64,000 nucleotides of DNA from Galactobacter caseinivorans (GTDB lineage Bacteria; Actinomycetota; Actinomycetes; Actinomycetales; Micrococcaceae): NCBI RefSeq assembly GCF_003640665.1, contig NZ_QQXL01000008.1, forward strand, positions 62,001 through 126,000. Reading direction: 5' to 3'. Positions 56,181 to 64,000 of this stretch are shown here, piece by piece. Under the pieces are notes generated by a model. That model was given only the letters and a program-made list of their open reading frames with translations, did no database searches and was not told where the DNA came from. Positions within the stretch are counted from its first letter, which is position 1, and each line of letters opens with the position of its first letter. The position numbers were made by a program, and so were the translations under genes.

Positions 56181-57395
56181 TCAGCGGCCGGCGGTCTTGG
56201 GAGCGAAGATCTTCGCAACCACGCGGGCGAGCAGATTGAGGAGCATGACGATGATGATCAGGACCAGGGCGGCGCCCCAGGCGCGTTCCTCCGAGGCCGT
56301 GGGGGCCATGGGTGCGGTCGGGTTCATCAGCTGGCGGTAAATGAACACCGGCAGCGTCATCATCCAATCCTTGAACAGGTTGAAGTTGGTGGACAGCGCC
56401 ACACCGGCGGTGACCAGGATCGGGGCCGTCTCACCGACCACGCGGGCAATGGCCAGCGTGATACCGGAGGCGATACCGGAGATGGCGGTGGGAAGAACCA
56501 CCTTCAGCGTGGTGCGCCACTTGCGCACACCCAGGGCGGCGGAGGCCTCTCGCAGCTCGTTCGGAACCACGCGCAGCATCTCCTCGGTGGAGCGAACCAC
56601 CACGGGGATCATCAGCACGGAGAGACCAACGGCCGCGGAGAAGCCCATGACGTTGGAGCCGGGCGGCATCTGCAGGATCTTCTGGCAGATGAACATCATC
56701 AGGCCGCTGGCGAAGAGGCCGGCGACGATGGACGGGATGCCCGTCATGACGTCCACGAAGAAGCGGATGACCTTGGAGAGTGAGTTGTCGTTGCTGTATT
56801 CCACCAGGTAGATGGAGGTCAGCAGGCCAATCGGCACCGAGATGATGGTCGCCGCCAGCGTGATCAGCAGCGTGCCCATCAGCGCGTGCTTGATGCCACC
56901 GATCAGCGGCAGATCTCCCGCCTCCGTCTTCTGGTCGGTGATGCCCGTGACGCCCTTCATGTCAGAGGCAAAGAAACCGGGAGCGGTCAGGCCGGGAGTG
57001 CCGTGGCTGATGACGGTCCACAGCACCGAGATCAGCGGGATCAGCGCAATCAGGAAGGAGCCAACAATCAGGTTGGTCCAGAGGCCATCCGTTGCCTTGC
57101 GGCGGTTCTCCATGATGGTGGTGGTCACGTACATGGCCACCACGTAGAGGATCGCGGTGATGATGAGCCAACCGGCAATGTTGAAGCCGATCAGCGCCAT
57201 GAGAGCGGCGGCGATGATCAGGGCGCCGCCGGCCACGGCCCAGGCGGTCCAGCGCGGCTTCTGGCCAGCGGTCAGGCGGGAGCGGCCATGACGGCGTCCC
57301 GGACCCTGCTGGGCGTTTTTCACGTCGGTCACGTCGGCGCTCAACTCTCCGGCTGCTGTCTTGGTGGGATCGCTAGGAGTCTGTTCCTTGATCAT
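56181..57395 (-). CDS. pstA: Phosphate ABC transporter permease PstA, with long N-terminal extension
   Basis: A 404-aa permease, about 100 residues longer than enterobacterial PstA. The extension is a polar segment (to residue 50) plus two additional hydrophobic helices (AWAVAGGALIIAAALMALIGFNIAGWLIITAILYVVAMYV), common in Actinobacteria. The core has GIKHALMGTLLITLAATIISVPIGLLTSIYLVEY, VDVMTGIPSIVAGLFASGLM and the coupling loop LREASAALGVRKWRTTLKVVLPTAISGI. Its ATG overlaps the pstC stop by 1 nt. Confidence 0.97.
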   Translation of the reverse strand: MIKEQTPSDPTKTAAGELSADVTDVKNAQQGPGRRHGRSRLTAGQKPRWTAWAVAGGALIIAAALMALIGFNIAGWLIITAILYVVAMYVTTTIMENRRKATDGLWTNLIVGSFLIALIPLISVLWTVISHGTPGLTAPGFFASDMKGVTGITDQKTEAGDLPLIGGIKHALMGTLLITLAATIISVPIGLLTSIYLVEYSNDNSLSKVIRFFVDVMTGIPSIVAGLFASGLMMFICQKILQMPPGSNVMGFSAAVGLSVLMIPVVVRSTEEMLRVVPNELREASAALGVRKWRTTLKVVLPTAISGIASGITLAIARVVGETAPILVTAGVALSTNFNLFKDWMMTLPVFIYRQLMNPTAPMAPTASEERAWGAALVLIIIVMLLNLLARVVAKIFAPKTAGR

Positions 57396-58333
57396 CAGTT
57401 GGCCCCCGAGAATTCCTTGTGGCGGTTCACGATGAAGCGAGCCACCATGTTGACCAGCAGGGTGATGATGAAGAGGATCAGACCGGCGGCGATCAGCTCG
57501 TTCTGACGCATCCCGAAGGCCTCCGGGAAGTTCAGTGCGATCTCCGACGGGATGGTCTGGTTACCGGAACCGATGAGGTTCGCGGTGAGGATGCCGGGAG
57601 AGAGGACCAGGGTCACTGCCATGGTCTCTCCCAGTGCGCGGCCCAGGCCAAGCATGATCGCGGAGACCACACCGGAGCGGGCAAAGGGAAGCACGGACAT
57701 CCGGATCATTTCCCAGCGCGTGGCGCCGAGGGCCAGTGCGGCTTCCTCATGCAGCTTGGGCGTCTGGACAAAGATCTCGCGGGAGAGCGCGGTGATGATC
57801 GGCAGGATCATCACGGCCAGGACCACGGAGGCTGTCATGAGCGTGCGGCCCGTGGTGGATGGCTCACCAAAGAGCGGGATCCAGCCCAGGTAGGTGTGCA
57901 GCCAGTCATACATGGGGACCATCAGCGGCCCCAAGACGAGCATGCCCCACGCGCCGTAAACGACGGAGGGGATGGCGGCCAGCAGGTCAATGACGTAGCC
58001 CACCGGCTTGGCCAGGTTTCGCGGCGCCAGGTGGGAGATGAACAGTGCCACTCCCAGCGCAATAGGGGTGGCGATCAGCAGCGCGATGGCCGCGGTGATC
58101 AGCGTCCCGATCATGATCGGGAAGACGTAGGTGAAGAAGCTGGTTCCTGCGGAGATCTGATCTGCCGGGGCAAAGAGTGCCGGGACGGACTCCAGGACCA
58201 AGAACCCGGCCACGAAGGCCAGGACGGCGAGGATGACGATGCCCGCGGCCAGGGTGAGGCCGGAGAAGAACTTGTCCCCAGCGCGACCGGATGAGCCGGA
58301 GCTCAGTGCCGGAGGTGCGGTGGTGGTGCTCAC
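57395..58333 (-). CDS. pstC: Phosphate ABC transporter permease PstC
   Basis: A 312-aa permease. FFSGLTLAAGIVILAVLAFVAGFLVLESVPALFA (TM1), FPIMIGTLITAAIALLIATPIALGVALFISH, VIDLLAAIPSVVYGAWGMLVLGPLMVP and the loop LHEEAALALGATRWEMIRMSVLPFARSGVVSAIMLGLGRALGETMAV are all PstC signatures. It lies 107 nt downstream of pstS and is coupled to pstA. Confidence 0.97.
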   Translation of the reverse strand: MSTTTAPPALSSGSSGRAGDKFFSGLTLAAGIVILAVLAFVAGFLVLESVPALFAPADQISAGTSFFTYVFPIMIGTLITAAIALLIATPIALGVALFISHLAPRNLAKPVGYVIDLLAAIPSVVYGAWGMLVLGPLMVPMYDWLHTYLGWIPLFGEPSTTGRTLMTASVVLAVMILPIITALSREIFVQTPKLHEEAALALGATRWEMIRMSVLPFARSGVVSAIMLGLGRALGETMAVTLVLSPGILTANLIGSGNQTIPSEIALNFPEAFGMRQNELIAAGLILFIITLLVNMVARFIVNRHKEFSGAN

Positions 58334-58440
58334 GTGGACTCCTGGGAAGGGTGAGAGGGAAGGATCGGTGAGGGGGATCCTGGGCGCTGGCGCCCGGCGA
58401 ACCGGTGGGCGCGGCCGTAGCCGCGCCCACCGGATCTGAA

Positions 58441-59565
58441 CTACTTGGCGACCGTGATGGTCTCGATGGACTTCTTGGCCTGATCGGAGAGCGAGGTGGA
58501 GAGCGGTGCGGCTCCGGCGGCCTCCTGGGCGGCCTTCTGGCCGTCCTGCGAGGTGACGTAGGTGCCGAATGCCTTGACCATGTCCACGGTGTTCTGATCC
58601 TTGTAGGTGGAGCAGAAGATGTGGTAGCTCACGAGCACGATCGGGTAGGTGCCGGCCGTGGTGGCGGTGCGGTCCAGCTTGACGGCCATGTCGTTGGCGC
58701 TGCCGCCCTCGACCTTCTTGGCGGTCTCAACCGTCTTGGCTGCGGCCTCCTCGGTGGGCTCCTGGTAGGAGTCGCCCACCTTCACGGAGACGTGGCCAAG
58801 GTTGCCGGTGGCTGCGAGGTCGGCGTAGGTGATGGCGCCGTCAGTGGTGGTGGCCAGCTTCACAACACCGGAGGTGCCCTGAGCGGACTCGGCGTTGATC
58901 TCGGACGGCCACTTCTCCACGACGTCGTAGGTCCAGGCCTTGGGCGCTGCGGCCGTGAGGTAATCGGTGAAGTTCTTGGTGGTACCGGACTCATCCGAGC
59001 GGTGCACCACGGTGATCTTGGTGTCCGGGAGGCTGACGCCCTCGTTCTGCTTGACGAGTGCCGGGTCATTCCACTTGTTGATCTTGCCGGTGAAGATGGA
59101 GGCGATGGTCTCGGCATCCATCTGGACCTTGTCAACACCCTTGAGGTTGTAGGCCACGGAGACGGGGGCGATGTAGGCGGGGATGTTCAGTGCGCCATCC
59201 GGGCCACACACCTTCTTTGCCTCGTCCTGCTCTTCCGGCTTCAGCGCGGCATCCGAGCCGGCGAAGGAGGCGGAGCCGGCCAGGAAGGCCTTGCGGCCGG
59301 CGCCGGAGCCAACCGGGTTGTACTGGACGGAGACGTTCGGGGCGGTGGCGGCGAGGCCGGTCTGCCACGCGGTGACGGCGGCTTCCTGGGAGGTGGCGCC
59401 GGAGCCGGAGAGGGTGCCCTCTACCTGGGAGCCGCCCTCAGCGGCGCTTCCGGAGGCCGCGCCGGAGCTGCTGGCACCCGGGTTGTTCGCCTGACCGCAA
59501 GCGGTGAGGCCAAGGGCCGCGATGGAAAGAACGGCGGCCGCCTGGCCGAGTCGCTTGAGCTTCAC
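58441..59565 (-). CDS. pstS: Phosphate-binding lipoprotein PstS
   Basis: A 374-aa binding protein. GTG at 59565 follows GAGGAAA and starts the lipoprotein signal KLKRLGQAAAVLSIAALG ending in LTAC, Cys23. After a Gly/Ser linker come the PstS motifs LSGSGATSQEAAVTAWQTG (phosphate-binding Ser/Thr loop), YNPVGSGAGRKAFLAGSASFAGSDAAL, and VVHRSDESGTTKNFTDYLT (phosphate-binding Arg-Ser-Asp). It delivers phosphate to PstCA. The promoter carries PHO-box repeats. Confidence 0.97.
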   Translation of the reverse strand: MKLKRLGQAAAVLSIAALGLTACGQANNPGASSSGAASGSAAEGGSQVEGTLSGSGATSQEAAVTAWQTGLAATAPNVSVQYNPVGSGAGRKAFLAGSASFAGSDAALKPEEQDEAKKVCGPDGALNIPAYIAPVSVAYNLKGVDKVQMDAETIASIFTGKINKWNDPALVKQNEGVSLPDTKITVVHRSDESGTTKNFTDYLTAAAPKAWTYDVVEKWPSEINAESAQGTSGVVKLATTTDGAITYADLAATGNLGHVSVKVGDSYQEPTEEAAAKTVETAKKVEGGSANDMAVKLDRTATTAGTYPIVLVSYHIFCSTYKDQNTVDMVKAFGTYVTSQDGQKAAQEAAGAAPLSTSLSDQAKKSIETITVAK

Positions 59566-59681
59566 GAGTATTTCCTCTTTCAACCAAGTGGGGAGTTGAT
59601 TCCCAGGTTCCACTGCCGCGCACGATCAGTGCCCGGGCCGGCAGACCGATTCGGCCTGCAACAGTGACGCTAAGAGGGCGA

Positions 59682-59721
59682 GGTGAAGCACGAAGGGGGT
59701 CAAGGTGAACGGCAGGTGAAC
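59682..59721 (-). promoter_or_regulatory. PHO box: PhoP-binding direct repeats before pstS
   Basis: On the minus strand GTTCACC-N4-GTTCACC occurs (repeats at 59715-59721 and 59704-59710, 11-nt period), matching the actinobacterial PHO-box unit GTTCACC. A third, CTTCACC, lies at 59682-59688, exactly two periods further. A TAGCGT hexamer downstream (59665-59671 region) could be the -10. Confidence 0.8.
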
Positions 59722-59746
59722 TGTGCTCGCGTTCGCTCCGTGAGCT

Positions 59747-59786
59747 GGGGCACATGCCCGACGCCGCGTCGTCGGGCAGGTGCCCC
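59747..59786. other. Strong hairpin upstream of pstS and the FUSC-like gene
   Basis: GGGGCAC-a-TGCCCGACG pairs with CGTCGGGCA-g-GTGCCCC around a 6-nt loop: 16 bp with one mismatch. It holds the fifth copy of the 13-mer GCCCGACGCCGCG. A smaller hairpin CCTGACGC/GCGTCAGG follows at 59794-59812. Both lie in the 319-nt divergent region and belong to the leader of the plus-strand gene or insulate the two promoters. Confidence 0.65.
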
Positions 59787-59884
59787 TGCGTCACCTGACG
59801 CGCCGCGTCAGGGCGCAGAAAAAGCGCGCGAGCCGCGCCGTCTCGTGACGCCCGCGGGGCCGTCGCGGTGCAAGGATGGTGTTC

Positions 59885-61009
59885 ATGGCGCGCGCATCCC
59901 TGACCTCGACCCGTTCGGTGATCGCGGCAAGAAGCCGCGCCGGGGTCACCCGCGTGCGCGTCTCGCTGCCCAAGATTGTGCTCGCGACGGTCGGATCCGT
60001 GTTCTCTTACTGGTTCGCGGAGGTGGTGCTGCGCCACCCCGGGCCACTGTTTGCGGCGACGAGCGCGCTGATTTCGCTCAACTTTGCCTCCACCTCCTAT
60101 GTGCGCCGCACGCTGGAGGTCGCGGTCGGTTGCACCCTCGGCATCGCCGTGGGAGACGTGCTGCTCACGCTCTTTGGCACCGGGCTGTGGCAGGCGGCGC
60201 TGGTGGTTTTTGTGTCGCTTGCACTCAGCCGCTTCCTGGATTCCGGCGTGGTCTTCAGCATGCAATTTGGCCTGCAGTCCCTGCTCGTGGTGCTGCTCCC
60301 CGCGCCGGCGGGCGGGCCCTTTACCCGCTCCCTTGACGCGATCGTGGGCGGAGTGGTGGCGCTCCTGCTCGTGATCCTGTGGCCCAAGGACCCGCGCCGC
60401 CAGCCCTCACGGGAGCTGGCCGCCCTGCTGCAGCAAACCGGCGGGGTGCTGCGGGACCTCTCCGCCGCGCTCGTGGCGGATGACTCGGCGAGCGCGTGGC
60501 ATTGCCTGGTGCAGGCCCGCAACACCCAGCCGCTGGTGGACGCCGCCGCGAGCGAGTTGGCCGCCGCCAGCGAGATGACGAGGCTCTCCCCTGCCGCCCG
60601 CCGCCACCGCGGCGACATCGACCGGCTGGCCCTGATGGAGGTCCAGGTGGACCTGGCGGTGCGCAATGTGCGCAGCCTGAGCCGCCGGATTGCCTCCCTC
60701 ATGAGTCACCACGTGCTCTCCGTGGCTGAGCGCGAAGACCTGGCGGAGACGCTGGATGGCCTGGCAGACGCCGTGGCGACACTGGCCGCGTCGGTGACCA
60801 CCACGTCATCCAGCGGGCACGATCACCTCACCGCCCAGGCGCGCGACCGCCTCACGGAGGTGGCCGGGTCCTTGGACCCGGCCAAGCTCGGTGGCGGCGA
60901 CCCCCAGGTGGCTGGGGTGGTCATGATGCTGCGCCCACTCTGCGTTGACCTGTTGGAGGCGGCCGGGGTGCGCCACGACGATGCGGTGGAGTACCTGCCC
61001 AGGTTCTAG
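59885..61009 (+). CDS. FUSC/aromatic acid exporter-like membrane protein
   Basis: A 374-aa protein with four to six N-terminal TM helices (VLATVGSVFSYWFAEVV, HPGPLFAATSALISLNF, VAVGCTLGIAVGDVLLTLF, LWQAALVVFVSLALSRF, FGLQSLLVVLLPAP, DAIVGGVVALLLVILWP) and a C-terminal helical cytoplasmic domain of about 200 residues. The ArAE/FUSC pattern RRTLEVAVGCTLGIAVGDVLL and RSLDAIVGGVVALL is clear. Relatives export aromatic acids or similar small molecules; substrate unknown. ATG at 59885 has AAGGAT upstream. Confidence 0.85.
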   Translation: MARASLTSTRSVIAARSRAGVTRVRVSLPKIVLATVGSVFSYWFAEVVLRHPGPLFAATSALISLNFASTSYVRRTLEVAVGCTLGIAVGDVLLTLFGTGLWQAALVVFVSLALSRFLDSGVVFSMQFGLQSLLVVLLPAPAGGPFTRSLDAIVGGVVALLLVILWPKDPRRQPSRELAALLQQTGGVLRDLSAALVADDSASAWHCLVQARNTQPLVDAAASELAAASEMTRLSPAARRHRGDIDRLALMEVQVDLAVRNVRSLSRRIASLMSHHVLSVAEREDLAETLDGLADAVATLAASVTTTSSSGHDHLTAQARDRLTEVAGSLDPAKLGGGDPQVAGVVMMLRPLCVDLLEAAGVRHDDAVEYLPRF

Positions 61010-61119
61010 GAGGTGCACGGGCGCGGGATCCGGGCCGCGGGTTCCGGGGCGCGGGTTCCGGGGCGCGGCCCAGGCGGGGATGAGAGGATCGGCCTACACC
61101 CCAGCAGAATTGAGCACCT

Positions 61120-62205
61120 GTGGCACCCAACGGCACGTGGCACCCAGACATCCTGGGTCCGGACTTCAGCACCCTGACGTTGCCCCTCGGCGTGGATTCA
61201 GAGGGCGAGCTGATGGCCACGTTGGTGCGGTGCGAGCTTCCGCCCGCAGGCACCGGGCCGCTGGCTGGCGCCGACGTGCTGTACGTGCACGGCTGGTCTG
61301 ACTACTTCTTCCAGGCGGACCTGGCCCGGACCCTGACCTCTTGGGGCGCCCGCTTCTTTGCCCTTGACCTGCGCAAGTACGGGCGCAGCCTGCGGCCCTG
61401 GCAGACCCCCGGATATGTGGAGGACCTCTCCGCCTATGACGACGAGATTGGCCAGGCCCTGCGCATCATGGGGAGCAGGCCGGCCGGGCGCAAGGTGGTC
61501 CTCCTTGGCCACTCCACCGGCGGCCTCACCCTCAGCCTCTGGGCCCATCGGCACCCCGGGCGGGCGGACGCACTGATCCTGAATTCGCCGTGGCTGGAGT
61601 TCCAGGCCTCCAAGTCCGGCCGCAACGCCCTGATGCCGCTCGTGGACATGGGGGCACGCATGGATTCCCACGCCCCCATGCTCAACGTGGACCTGGGCTT
61701 TTACTCGCGCGCCGTGAATCAGCGCCTCGAGGGCGAGTGGGACTACAACGAGTCCTGGCGCCCGGAGCGCGGCTTTGCCGTGCGGCCGGGGTGGTTGCGC
61801 GCCGTGCTGGTGGGGCACGCCCAGGTGGCCACCGGGCTCACGATCGACGCCCCGGTGCTTTCCCTGCTCTCCGCCCGCTCCACCCTGCTGGCCAGGTGGA
61901 GCACGGACATGCTCACCACGGATTCGGTGCTGGTCGTGAACGAGATCGCCGAGCGCTCCACCCGGCTTGGCGCCTCCGTGAGCATTCAGCGGGTCGACGG
62001 CGCTCTGCACGATGTCTTCCTCTCTCACCTCCCAGCGCGAAACGCTGCGTACGCCGCCCTGCGCCGCTGGGCCGGGGCGTACGTCGGCACCGAACCGGAC
62101 GGTGGTACCGGGCCAGACGGTGGTGCCGGGCCGGATGCCGACGTGAATGGCGGGGCCCAAACGGGACCCGAGGCTGGGACGTCGGCGCAGAGCGTCGGCC
62201 CCTAG
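61120..62205 (+). CDS. Alpha/beta hydrolase (serine aminopeptidase S33/monoacylglycerol lipase-like)
   Basis: A 361-aa hydrolase. VLYVHGWSDYFFQADLARTLTSWGARFFALDLRKYGRS is the oxyanion region, VVLLGHSTGGLTLSLWA the nucleophile elbow with Ser, and GALHDVFLS the catalytic His. Residues 320-361 form a low-complexity tail of repeated Gly-Pro-Asp-Gly-Gly units (TEPDGGTGPDGGAGPDAD), absent from most relatives. The GTG start at 61120 matches the beginning of family homology. No signal peptide; likely cytoplasmic lipase or esterase. Confidence 0.88.
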   Translation: MAPNGTWHPDILGPDFSTLTLPLGVDSEGELMATLVRCELPPAGTGPLAGADVLYVHGWSDYFFQADLARTLTSWGARFFALDLRKYGRSLRPWQTPGYVEDLSAYDDEIGQALRIMGSRPAGRKVVLLGHSTGGLTLSLWAHRHPGRADALILNSPWLEFQASKSGRNALMPLVDMGARMDSHAPMLNVDLGFYSRAVNQRLEGEWDYNESWRPERGFAVRPGWLRAVLVGHAQVATGLTIDAPVLSLLSARSTLLARWSTDMLTTDSVLVVNEIAERSTRLGASVSIQRVDGALHDVFLSHLPARNAAYAALRRWAGAYVGTEPDGGTGPDGGAGPDADVNGGAQTGPEAGTSAQSVGP

Positions 62206-62208
62206 CCC

Positions 62209-62214
62209 TACGCT
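62209..62214 (+). promoter_or_regulatory. Leaderless-type -10 element of radA
   Basis: TACGCT lies 6 nt before the radA ATG and just after the hydrolase stop codon, with no Shine-Dalgarno. It suggests radA has its own leaderless promoter. Confidence 0.5.
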
Positions 62215-62220
62215 GAGACC

Positions 62221-63654
62221 ATGCCAGCAAAGACCAAGACTCCCGGGTATCGCTGCTCCGAATGCGGCTGGACCACCGCCAAGTGGGTGGGCCGCTGCGG
62301 CGAGTGTCAGGCGTGGGGCACCGTGGATGAGGTGGGGCTCGTGAGCAGCCGCACCACGCCGGCCGCGAGCGTGGCCAACCCCGCCCAGCCCATCGGCCAG
62401 GTGGATGCCGCAACGGCCGGCTATCGCCCCACCGGCGTGACGGAGCTGGATCGCGTCCTTGGCGGCGGGTTGGTCCCCGGCGCCGTGATCCTCCTGGCCG
62501 GGGAGCCTGGGGTCGGCAAGTCCACCCTCCTCCTTGACGTGGCCGCCAGGACCGCGCGGGCCGGCTCCCGCGTCCTCTACATCACTGGCGAGGAATCCGC
62601 GGCGCAGGTCAAGATGCGCGCGGACCGGATCGGCGCGCTGGCGGACACGTTGTTCCTGACCGCGGAGGGTGACCTTGGCCTGGCGCTGGGCCAGATCCAG
62701 GCCATTGGCCCTGATCTCCTCATCGTCGACTCAGTCCAAACCCTGTCCTCCTCGGAGTTGGACGGCACCGCCGGTGGCGTCTCCCAGGTGCGAGAGGTCG
62801 CTGCAAGCATCATCAACGTGGCCAAGAGCAACAACATCTCCACCCTTCTGGTGGGCCACGTGACCAAGGATGGCTCGGTGGCTGGCCCGCGCCTCCTGGA
62901 GCACCTGGTGGACGTGGTCTGTCAGTTCGACGGCGAGCGCCATTCGCGCCTGCGTCTGCTGCGGGCCACCAAGAACCGCTTTGGCTCCACCGATGAGGTG
63001 GGCTGTTTTGACCTCACGGAGACCGGGATTGAGGGCCTTGATGATCCGTCCCGCCTCTTTGTGACCCGCACCAAGCAGCCCGTGGCCGGCACCTGCATCA
63101 CCGTCGCGATGGAGGGCAGGCGCCCCCTGGTTGCGGAGGTGCAGTCACTCGTCACCCCCATGGCCGCCGGGCAGCCGCGGCGCTCCACCTCCGGGCTGGA
63201 TTCCTCCCGCGTGGCCATGCTGGTGGCCGTGCTGCAAGCCCGGCTTGGGCTGCGCCTGGGGACCCTGGATAGCTACGTCGCCACGGTCGGGGGCGTGAAA
63301 CTCAGCGAGCCGGCGGTGGACCTTGCCACTGCCCTTGCCCTGGCAAGCTCCTGCCTTGAACAGCCCATCCCGCCCGGGGTGGTGGCGTTCGGCGAGGTGG
63401 GCCTCGCCGGGGAAATCCGCCCCGTCCAGGACATCAACCAGCGCGTCACTGAAGCCGAGCGCCTGGGGTTCGGCGGCGCCGTCGTGCCCCTCTCACCCCA
63501 AGGCGCCGGCAAGGTGCCAGCCAATTTTAGGGTGGCGCAGGTGACCACCCTGCAAGAGGCCATGGAGGCGGTCTTCCCGTCCGGCACGGTCGCCGGGATC
63601 ATGGTGAGGGCGCCGCGATTGGAACAGTCCCACCTGGACAGCCCACCGCGCTGA
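62221..63654 (+). CDS. radA: DNA repair protein RadA
   Basis: A 477-aa RecA-like helicase that processes branched recombination intermediates. The N-terminal zinc finger YRCSECGWTTAKWVGRCGECQAW has Cys12, 15, 26 and 29; Walker A is GEPGVGKST (94-102); LLIVDSVQTL is Walker B; LRATKNRFGSTDEVG is the RadA-specific KNRFG motif; the C-terminal Lon-protease-like domain (GLDSSRVAMLVAVLQARLGLRLGTLDSYVATVGGVKLSEPAVDLA, GEVGLAGEIRPV) is complete. disA follows, the usual actinobacterial order. Confidence 0.98.
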   Translation: MPAKTKTPGYRCSECGWTTAKWVGRCGECQAWGTVDEVGLVSSRTTPAASVANPAQPIGQVDAATAGYRPTGVTELDRVLGGGLVPGAVILLAGEPGVGKSTLLLDVAARTARAGSRVLYITGEESAAQVKMRADRIGALADTLFLTAEGDLGLALGQIQAIGPDLLIVDSVQTLSSSELDGTAGGVSQVREVAASIINVAKSNNISTLLVGHVTKDGSVAGPRLLEHLVDVVCQFDGERHSRLRLLRATKNRFGSTDEVGCFDLTETGIEGLDDPSRLFVTRTKQPVAGTCITVAMEGRRPLVAEVQSLVTPMAAGQPRRSTSGLDSSRVAMLVAVLQARLGLRLGTLDSYVATVGGVKLSEPAVDLATALALASSCLEQPIPPGVVAFGEVGLAGEIRPVQDINQRVTEAERLGFGGAVVPLSPQGAGKVPANFRVAQVTTLQEAMEAVFPSGTVAGIMVRAPRLEQSHLDSPPR

Positions 63655-63690
63655 GCGCGCCGGCCGTCCTCAGCGCATGACCCCCAGTGA

Positions 63691-63733
63691 GGGCCAGGCC
63701 GGGGCCTCTGCATCGAGTGACCCGGCCTGGCCC
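63691..63733. terminator. Hairpin between radA and disA
   Basis: GGGCCAGGCCGGG pairs perfectly over 13 bp with CCCGGCCTGGCCC around a 17-nt loop, 36 nt after the radA stop. No U-run follows, so it may attenuate read-through into disA instead of ending transcription. Confidence 0.65.
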
Positions 63734-63783
63734 GCCCCACTAGGATGAGGGGAGCACTCCCCCTAGGAAGGTCACCCCACCCC

Positions 63784-64000
63784 ATGGCACGCACTCCCGA
63801 GGAGACGCTGCGCCTCACACTGGCGCTCGTAGCCCCCGGCACCGAACTGCGCGACGGCCTCGAGCGGATCCTGCGCGGGCGCACCGGCGCCTTGCTGGTG
63901 CTCGGGATGGATCGCTTGGTGGAGTCGCTGAGCACCGGTGGCTTTGACATCGGGATCGATTTTTCTCCCACGCGTTTGCGTGAGCTGGCCAAGATGGACG
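63784..64000 (+). CDS. disA: DNA integrity scanning diadenylate cyclase DisA, 3' end cut by window
   Basis: The first 72 codons of Dis[71 protein letters not shown]. The DAC domain begins here with GTGALLV-like [11 protein letters not shown]; the DGA catalytic motif begins at the window end (KMDG). The full enzyme converts two ATP to cyclic di-AMP and scans DNA for branched structures. RadA inhibits DisA in other bacteria, so the adjacency has functional meaning. Confidence 0.95.
   Translation, partial: MARTPEETLRLTLALVAPGTELRDGLERILRGRTGALLVLGMDRLVESLSTGGFDIGIDFSPTRLRELAKMD

Overview
The window is about 64 kb of high-GC DNA from an actinobacterium. The strong GC3 bias, GTG starts, leaderless-type promoters (TAnnnT 6-8 nt before the start codon), the RadA-DisA pair, the DUF47/Pit pair, actinobacterial-type PHO-box repeats before pstS and the Ada-AlkA fusion all fit an Actinobacterium, most likely a Micrococcales (Micrococcaceae/Arthrobacter-like) member. 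The species assignment is an inference. I see no insertion sequence, prophage, CRISPR array or rRNA operon; the only RNA gene recognised is one tRNA-Lys.

Layout. (1) 1-8.7 kb is an amino-sugar catabolic cluster: a sugar ABC importer (binding protein plus two permeases), a DeoR-type repressor, a class II aldolase, a PfkB kinase, a ROK kinase and an AgaS-like SIS isomerase/deaminase on the minus strand, facing a convergent NagA-type deacetylase cut by the window edge. Together they make a complete route import -> 6-kinase -> deacetylase -> deaminase/isomerase -> tagatose-6-P kinase -> tagatose-bisphosphate aldolase, as expected for N-acetylgalactosamine. (2) 9-16.8 kb: a coiled-coil NlpC/P60 wall hydrolase, a tandem UspA protein, a purine permease, an AbiEi-like/DUF559 protein bracketed by two copies of a palindromic repeat, a spermidine-synthase-like methyltransferase-fold protein and MgtC. 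(3) 16.8-24 kb: a truncated GNAT, an O-methyltransferase-GNAT fusion, a thiamine-binding-type protein, an amino acid permease, a CatE-like dioxygenase with a strong operator, and an alkylation-repair pair (Ada-AlkA and Ogt). (4) 24-36 kb: Pta-AckA, a peptide ABC transporter split between two places, a beta-hydroxyacid dehydrogenase, and a YgiB/YgiC-like lipoprotein and ATP-grasp pair.

(5) 36-47 kb: AzlCD, glycerophosphodiesterase, DUF445, an EcsC-like protein, an esterase, a secreted endonuclease/exonuclease/phosphatase-fold protein that has lost its catalytic residues, a CDF metal exporter with its ArsR repressor and a 34-bp operator, and a type III PLP deaminase/aldolase coupled to a sugar-lactone oxidase. 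(6) 47-53 kb: a YtrA-type GntR/ABC operon, two polysaccharide deacetylases, tRNA-Lys and an AT-rich gene-free stretch. (7) 53-64 kb: the low-affinity phosphate system (DUF47-Pit) converging on the high-affinity PstSCAB system, whose promoter carries PHO-box repeats; then a FUSC-like protein, an alpha/beta hydrolase, radA and the start of disA.

Across the window there are several dispersed non-coding repeats: a three-copy 'CCACCGGGTTTT' hairpin, a two-copy double hairpin rich in GGATCCCC, and a 13-mer GCCCGACGCCGCG found five times between genes. CRP/GlxR-like sites lie before both solute-binding-protein genes, suggesting shared carbon control of sugar and peptide uptake.
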